Shown: positions 7,512 through 11,647 of the stretch, in pieces
Position numbering within the stretch: the first letter of the stretch is position 1
Layout of the letters: each line of letters starts with the position of its first letter
Program-made: the position numbers and the translations under genes
The notes under the pieces: model-generated
Seen by the model: the letters and a program-made list of their open reading frames with translations, nothing else
Databases searched by the model: none
What the model was told of the DNA's origin: nothing
Assembly: GCA_036940085.1 (NCBI GenBank)
Contig: JALLBK010001549.1
Coordinates: 1-11,647 of the forward strand
Source: Discostella pseudostelligera
Lineage: Eukaryota; Bacillariophyta; Thalassiosirophyceae; Thalassiosirales; Thalassiosiraceae
Direction: 5' to 3'
DNA: 11,647 nucleotides

Positions 7512-8609
7512 TCAATCCAGGATTTCAACGGCAGTTTTCATAAATGATACATACTCTTCCTGCTCACGATAATCGCAGTACATGGAGATGAAGGCAGTGA
7601 CATCTTCATCGACTCCACACTCCTCTTTGACATAATTTTCGAAGGAAGTTTGTAAATCCTCGGCAAGTTCTGTAAACTCTGGTCCCTACACATTCGCCAA
7701 CACAAAATATCCAAACCAAAACCAATGAGACAAAATGAATAATCAGAGTTCAGAGTTCGGACAGAACAAGTCGACATTTTGCATTGAGCACATCAACAAA
7801 AGAAATCTTACCTGATACAGTGCGGCATGCAAACCTTCTCCTCCCGCCAACTGAGCCAACACACTCTCCATATCTCCATCTCGTACCATCACCCCATCCA
7901 CATTCAACTCATACCCACAACGGCACTGCATTACTACCGTCTTCCCCCCCTTGGAGACAACCACACCAAATCGTACAGCCTGTGCACTCTCTTCCTCATC
8001 TTCCTCATCCTGTGGTTCTCGATCGAACATGTCCTCATCATCAAATTTGGCATCTTCTTCCGTGTCTTGACAATGAAAGACAATTCCAATTTTGGCACCC
8101 TTGCTTCCTGCCTTTTTGCGAAGCATGCGTACCGTGGCACCACTGCCGGTTTCGCTAGTAGCACCACCAATACCGGTAATACCCTCGAGTATCGTCCACT
8201 TTTCGGCAATGGTAGATTGCAATTCGGCAAGTTCGGGTGGAAGTTGACCTTCGGCACCAGATTGTTCAATGGCGGCTTCTACCTCTTCGTTGATTTCACG
8301 TTGGAGGATGGAGCCAAGCTCGGTGCATGCATCGGTGGATGCAAAGTATCTGTTGGTTGATTTCGATGAGAATGCTGGAGCAGATGGCGAAACAACTCGA
8401 GATGAAATGACCGAGAATGATGCTACTTTGGAGGTGGTGGAATAGTTGGCAGCGACGAGTGAATCAATGGTTGCGGCAGTGGCTGGAGATGACGAGGCTG
8501 CGGCAGCGGCGAAGATGGAGATGGAGGGTGTGGACGAGGCAGCGAAGAAGGCCGTGCCGTTGCTGCCGGCGGCGGCGACGCGCCTGACGAGGAGACTGGA
8601 GCGGATCAT
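7512..8609 (-). CDS. MAM33/p32 (gC1qBP-like) mitochondrial matrix protein, two exons
   Basis: Exons are 8609-7812 and 7685-7512; the protein is 323 residues. The acidic MAM33/p32 family forms trimers in the mitochondrial matrix and is linked to ribosome assembly and respiratory function. Evidence: a Ser/Ala/Arg-rich presequence starting MIRSSLLVRR with a likely cleavage near RYFA|ST (about 87-92); a helix LGSILQREINEEVEAA (98-113) as at the start of the p32 fold; beta strands such as IGIVFHCQD; a long acidic loop FDDEDMFDREPQDEEDEEE (about 179-197); and a C-terminal part after the splice, LYQ|GPEFTELAEDLQ then YVKEECGVDEDVTAFISMY and YREQEEYVSFM, matching the family's final helices. Start: Met at 8609 gives a classical presequence; an in-frame ATG at 8639 adds ten residues without improving it. 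MAM33 is the name used in yeast; orthology is not proven here. Confidence 0.9.
7686..7811 (-). other. Intron (126 nt) of the MAM33-like gene
   Basis: Donor CAG|GTAAGA at 7811 and acceptor TGTAG ending at 7686, phase 0. Splicing joins the Gln of LYQ to GPEF, reproducing the conserved family sequence; read-through would instead add an unrelated tail ending in a premature stop at about 7743. Confidence 0.9.
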
Positions 8610-8939
8610 GATCAAATTGGTGTTCGATTTGTATTGCACAGGGGTGCCAGAGGTCGAGGAGTGGATTAGTGTGGGACTTCGGATTCACCATTTGGATTTT
8701 CATTTGGTTGGATGAGGTGGATGGTAGCGGGAGGTGGCGGGCCGGCCGTGAAGATTCGGCCCTAAGTATCTTCTCCATCGAGGCTCTCGATTGTTAAGTA
8801 TCTTCCACCGTATCTTTCCCCAGCAGAATATCAGTTCCACAAGCTCACAAGCATCTTTCATTTCCCGCCAAAAGAGCGCCTGCTGAATCCAAAATCCATC
8901 ACTTCAACCTTCACCTTTTCGTACCAACCATCTCCAACC
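8610..8939. promoter_or_regulatory. Divergent promoter region between MAM33-like and hydrolase-fold genes
   Basis: A 330-nt region between two genes transcribed outward. It holds a direct repeat TAAGTATCTTC (8763-8773 and 8795-8805), an E2F-like site, and a GGCCGGCC palindrome near 8740 that recurs just inside the downstream gene near 8953. No further gene is visible. Confidence 0.5.
8861..8873. promoter_or_regulatory. E2F-like motif TTTCCCGCCAAAA
   Basis: The sequence TTTCCCGCCAAAA is a near-ideal E2F/DP consensus, about 67 nt before the first ATG of the hydrolase-fold gene and about 250 nt from the divergent MAM33-like start. Factor binding is inferred from the motif only. Confidence 0.4.
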
Positions 8940-10628
8940 ATGGTGGACCCTGGCCGGCCGCGGGACAATGTGGCTATGACGCGCACCATTCCATTATCCC
9001 TATTTGCCTACGTCTACACATCGGCAATAATATTATCTTGCCGATGTGATGCATTCAACTCTTGGATTGTTCCGCACGGCCGTCCATCATCATTATCGCC
9101 GTCATCGTCGTCGTCGTCGTCATCATCGTCGTCCTCGTCCTCGTCCTCATGGTTCGGGATCGGTAGGGAGAAGCCGGAGCGTCGGGGTGAATCTCCTCCA
9201 ATTGTTGCCTACGCCGTTGCAGGCGATAATGATGATGATGCCGATATTGTCTCGGTGAAGGATGGAAGCAATCTTGTCAAAACAATTACCACATCTTATA
9301 AAACTGCTCTTGCATCGGATCATCGTGCAAGGAGGACGGGTGGCAAAAAGTTCCGCAACCTTTTGAGGGTAGCATGGTTACGACGAACCAAACCATCATC
9401 GGCCGACGTCAACACCATCGACTCAGTAAAACAGCAGCACTCGACACCAACTTATCGCTTCGCGTATGACTACAATGAAATGATTATTGACCCCGTGACA
9501 ATAGCAAAGCGATCCGATACACAACCAACCAAAACAGCTGGAATCATGTTGATACATCCAATTGGTGTTGGGATTGGCAAATGGTACTACGATCGATTGT
9601 TTGCATCCTTGTTGAAGAAGAAGTATAGCAGCAACAATAGTGTCGTAACGGATGATGATCGACGACTTGTGATCTTGGCACCCGATTTACTAGGCAGTGC
9701 GACGGCATGCAGTCCCATCGACATTGCAACCAATACTCCACTTACAAAACAATTGCCACTTCTGAATATTACTGATTGGTCGGGTCAGATTCTGCATTTG
9801 ATGTCAGAGTATGAAACCAAGTGTGAGGTAGAAGAGAGGGGGTATACCATTGATAATTGGAGAATTGTTGCCAATGGGGGATGTTCGCCAATTGCACTTC
9901 ATGTGGCCGCGTCGTCCTCAACGATATTGAATCAGACTGCCGTTCCCTCCCTCCGAGCACCAGTAACACATGTCATTCTATCATCACCACCACGATTGCC
10001 ATTCTTCCTCCCTGATGCAACAACAAACGCTGATCCCAAGAAAGTACATAAATCCTATCGTACCCTGTCTGGACTTGTCGGACGATTGTTTTGGTGGTAT
10101 GCATTACGCAACAATGGATCATTTATTCAACAATTCTCTGAACGAAATTTGGTAGGCAATGCCACCAATCTTGGTGAAGATTGGACACCTAATTGTATCG
10201 CCACGGCGAGATTGCACAATGATCAAAGTCGATATTCCACCTTTGCCTTTCTTGCTGGAGCATTGCAAGATGGATGTGTTCAAAGTTTACGTATATTGAA
10301 AGATCAATCAAAAAATGTAACACCGACGACGATTGATTTTATTCGGGGTACAGATAGAAGACGCAATCGAGCGAGGAGCTGGTTTTGGACGAGAAGGAAG
10401 AGGCAAGAGAGGGGATCAGAGAAAACGAATGATGGTGGTGTCGAAGGTAGTAGTGGTGATGATTTGTCAGGAGGAGTTATCGAGGAACTGACAATTCAGC
10501 AATTCGTTCGCAACAATGGAAATAGAGGGAAGGAAATGTTTGTGGACAATGCTCGAATTAGTCTGGCATGGGAAAATGCAGATGGGTATGCAGAGGCACT
10601 ATTGGAATTGTGTGATGATTACCCATGA
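8940..10628 (+). CDS. Plastid-targeted alpha/beta-hydrolase-fold protein lacking the usual nucleophile
   Basis: A 562-residue intronless ORF. The N-terminus carries a hydrophobic signal peptide (about 16-35) ending CRCDA|FNSW, the A-F motif of diatom plastid precursors, followed by a Ser-rich, basic transit-like region with 16 consecutive serines (55-70). Met13 (ATG at 8976) would give a shorter, more typical signal peptide than Met1. The fold is recognised from GIMLIHPIGVGIGKWYYDRL (201-220, oxyanion-type HP.G loop), LVILAPDLLGSA (243-254), an ITDW.GQI helix (277-284) and WRIVANGGCSPIALHVA (307-323). This last element aligns with the nucleophile elbow, but Gly313 occupies the place of the catalytic Ser. 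I recall related cyanobacterial and plant proteins with IHP.GVG and QGAL at this site, so this may be a family trait. The C-terminal WENADGYAEALLEL fits the end of the fold. A Lys/Arg/Gly-rich insert lies at about 470-515. Substrate unknown. Confidence 0.82.
   Translation: MVDPGRPRDNVAMTRTIPLSLFAYVYTSAIILSCRCDAFNSWIVPHGRPSSLSPSSSSSSSSSSSSSSSSWFGIGREKPERRGESPPIVAYAVAGDNDDDADIVSVKDGSNLVKTITTSYKTALASDHRARRTGGKKFRNLLRVAWLRRTKPSSADVNTIDSVKQQHSTPTYRFAYDYNEMIIDPVTIAKRSDTQPTKTAGIMLIHPIGVGIGKWYYDRLFASLLKKKYSSNNSVVTDDDRRLVILAPDLLGSATACSPIDIATNTPLTKQLPLLNITDWSGQILHLMSEYETKCEVEERGYTIDNWRIVANGGCSPIALHVAASSSTILNQTAVPSLRAPVTHVILSSPPRLPFFLPDATTNADPKKVHKSYRTLSGLVGRLFWWYALRNNGSFIQQFSERNLVGNATNLGEDWTPNCIATARLHNDQSRYSTFAFLAGALQDGCVQSLRILKDQSKNVTPTTIDFIRGTDRRRNRARSWFWTRRKRQERGSEKTNDGGVEGSSGDDLSGGVIEELTIQQFVRNNGNRGKEMFVDNARISLAWENADGYAEALLELCDDYP
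9087..9152 (+). repeat. Serine-codon microsatellite (TCN)n inside the hydrolase-fold gene
   Basis: A run of TCA/TCG/TCC codons encodes residues around 50-70, including 16 serines in a row. It sits in the transit-peptide-like segment between the signal peptide and the mature domain, where length variation should be tolerated. Confidence 0.85.
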
Positions 10629-10809
10629 AAAAGAGTCAATCCACAACTTAAAAGTGCATACCGACGCTCAAAAAAACCCCGAAATATTGATTAGGCGCCA
10701 ACTGGGTTATTATCATCATTGACTCTTCGAAATCAGCCACTCTTCTCTGTGACAATGTAAGTAGTTCTATCACCAGCCAGATCTCTGCCAAGGTCATAAA
10801 TGTTGTAAT
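10629..10809. other. 3' flank of the hydrolase-fold gene
   Basis: Presumed 3' untranslated region and terminator. It contains a 10-bp inverted repeat (AAGAGTCAAT 10631-10640 / ATTGACTCTT 10718-10727) starting three bases after the stop codon, and a donor-like GTAAGT near 10757. No coding sequence is recognised. Confidence 0.4.
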
Positions 10810-11290
10810 GAAATTTAGGACAGGATGAGGAGCAGGTGGATGATAGGGGGAGCCAAGGAAGCAGGGAGGAAGAAGGTAAGAAGAGTAGGAGCAAATACTG
10901 CTGAAATTGAGTTTAAGGGTGAGGATGAAGAGCAGCATTGGATGGTATGGTGAGGAGCAGGAGCAGTGATGATGAAGATGGGAGAATGACAGTGCTCCTG
11001 ACGTGGATGATGAAGGGGTGGGAGCAGGAGCGGCAATATGAGCTTTGATGTTGAGGTAGAGGAGGAGAAGCAGAAGCAGGAGCAGGACCTTGGTGGGAGG
11101 AGCAACCAGAAGCTGGAGGGGAGGAGCAGGAGGAGCAACCAGAAGCTGGAGGGGAGGAGCAGGAGGAGGAGCAGCAGGAGCAGCAGGAGTAGCAGGAGCA
11201 GCAGGAGCAGGAGCAGGAGCAGAAGCAGGACAAGGACAAGGAGCACACAAATGGAGCAGGGACGAGAGACAAGAAAGAGCAGGAAGAGCA
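10810..11290. repeat. Purine-rich GGAGCAG low-complexity tract
   Basis: The plus strand is dominated by A/G with units such as GGAGCAG and GCAGGA, densest from 11055 to 11290. Several reading frames stay open on both strands because the repeat contains few stop triplets; the predicted Leu/Pro/Ser- or Gly/Arg/Ser-only products are compositional artefacts rather than genes. Non-coding repeat DNA is the simplest reading. Confidence 0.75.
11098..11163. repeat. Perfect 33-bp tandem duplication
   Basis: Positions 11098-11130 and 11131-11163 are identical 33-bp units (each beginning AGGAGCAACCAGAAGC). It lies inside the purine-rich tract. The lack of differences points to a recent duplication. Confidence 0.93.
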
Positions 11291-11460
11291 GCAACCTGCA
11301 GCAATGACCAGCAACCAGTCAACCTAACCAGCAACATACCAGCTAGAACAGCAATCTAACCAGCAACTTCCAGCAATCATACCACTTACCAGCTACTACC
11401 TTGTTACCAGCAATCACCCCAGTCACCAGTGACCAACCCAGCAACCTAACCAGTAGCCTT
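11285..11460. repeat. Degenerate CCAGCAA array
   Basis: Short irregularly spaced copies of CCAGCAAYC, CCAGCTA and CCAGTVAC, often preceded by TAA or TTA, recur about every 8-20 nt (for example near 11310, 11330, 11360, 11370, 11408 and 11430). Composition switches here from purine-rich to C/A-rich. It looks like an old, decayed minisatellite; no gene. Confidence 0.6.
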
Positions 11461-11485
11461 ACTGTGTACAAGCAACAAACCATCA

Positions 11486-11625
11486 GATGGAGCAGGTGGA
11501 TGGAGCAGGTGGATGGAGCAGGTGGATGGAGTAGGAGGATGGAGTAGGAGGATGGAGCAGGAGGATGGAGCAGGAGGATGGAGCAGGAGGATGGAGCAGG
11601 AGGATGGAGCAGGAGGATGGAGGAG
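11486..11625. repeat. 13-bp minisatellite, ten copies plus a partial copy
   Basis: Unit GATGGAGCAGGWG. Copies 1-3 (11486-11524) end GCAGGTG, copies 4-5 (11525-11550) end GTAGGAG and copies 6-10 (11551-11615) end GCAGGAG, followed by a partial copy to 11625. Variants are grouped in blocks rather than mixed. Confidence 0.93.
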
Positions 11626-11626
11626 T

Positions 11627-11647
11627 TGCAGGGTGCAGGGTGCAGGG
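11627..11647. repeat. 7-bp tandem repeat (TGCAGGG)3 at the window edge
   Basis: Three perfect TGCAGGG copies reach the last base of the window, so the array may continue beyond it. Confidence 0.88.

Noticed and set aside
7743..7811. C-terminal extension VRFLLLMCSM... of the MAM33-like protein
   Set aside because: It begins exactly at a GTAAGA donor; the conserved family C-terminus is found after the acceptor at 7686.
10648..11337. Long minus-strand open frames (up to 229 codons) and plus-strand frames of 89 codons over the repeats
   Set aside because: Their products are almost pure Leu/Pro/Ser/Cys or Gly/Arg/Ser and open in several overlapping frames at once, as expected from a stop-poor repeat.
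1..11647. tRNA, rRNA, spliceosomal RNA, CRISPR array, transposon
   Set aside because: I looked for T-loop (GGTTCRA) patterns, U6-like sequence, spaced identical repeats, terminal repeats and transposase motifs and saw none; a covariance-model search would be the decisive test.

Overview
The window looks like nuclear DNA of a photosynthetic stramenopile, most probably a diatom. Evidence: short GT-AG introns of about 105-145 nt with strong GTAAGT/GTACG donors; genes packed on both strands; a mitochondrial heme A synthase and a MAM33/p32 protein encoded in the nucleus; and a protein whose N-terminus is a signal peptide ending in an 'A-F' motif, the usual entry signal for complex red-lineage plastids. 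Microsatellites (TCN, TCA, GCT and longer units) are frequent in coding and non-coding DNA. No species is claimed.

Layout: (1) 265-2375, minus: a four-exon gene that I reconstructed from splice sites. It encodes a 575-residue fusion of a YafJ-type class II glutamine amidotransferase and a COG4976-like SAM-dependent methyltransferase. Its first coding exon is only 8 nt and carries the start codon and the codon of the catalytic Cys2. (2) 2376-3035: divergent promoter region with two E2F-like sites. (3) 3036-4511, plus: COX15 heme A synthase, intronless, with all four heme-ligand histidines. (4) 4593-5024 and 6120-6551, minus: two intronless 143-residue single-domain globins, about 67% identical by hand count, with Vitreoscilla-type pocket residues (Tyr B10, Gln E7, His F8). 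They are separated by 1.1 kb of repeat-rich non-coding DNA. (5) 7512-8609, minus: a two-exon MAM33/p32 family mitochondrial matrix protein. (6) 8610-8939: divergent promoter region with a clean E2F-like site. (7) 8940-10628, plus: a plastid-targeted alpha/beta-hydrolase-fold protein without a serine at the nucleophile elbow. (8) 10629-11647: about 1 kb of non-coding tandem and low-complexity DNA: a purine-rich GGAGCAG tract, a degenerate CCAGCAA array, a 13-bp minisatellite of ten copies and a 7-bp repeat running off the window edge.

How the genes relate: there is no operon-like logic. Loosely, COX15 and the two globins are heme-related and lie next to each other, with COX15 and the first globin converging 81 nt apart; COX15 and MAM33 are both mitochondrial. 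The most unusual item is the amidotransferase-methyltransferase fusion. I see no mobile element, CRISPR array, rRNA or tRNA.
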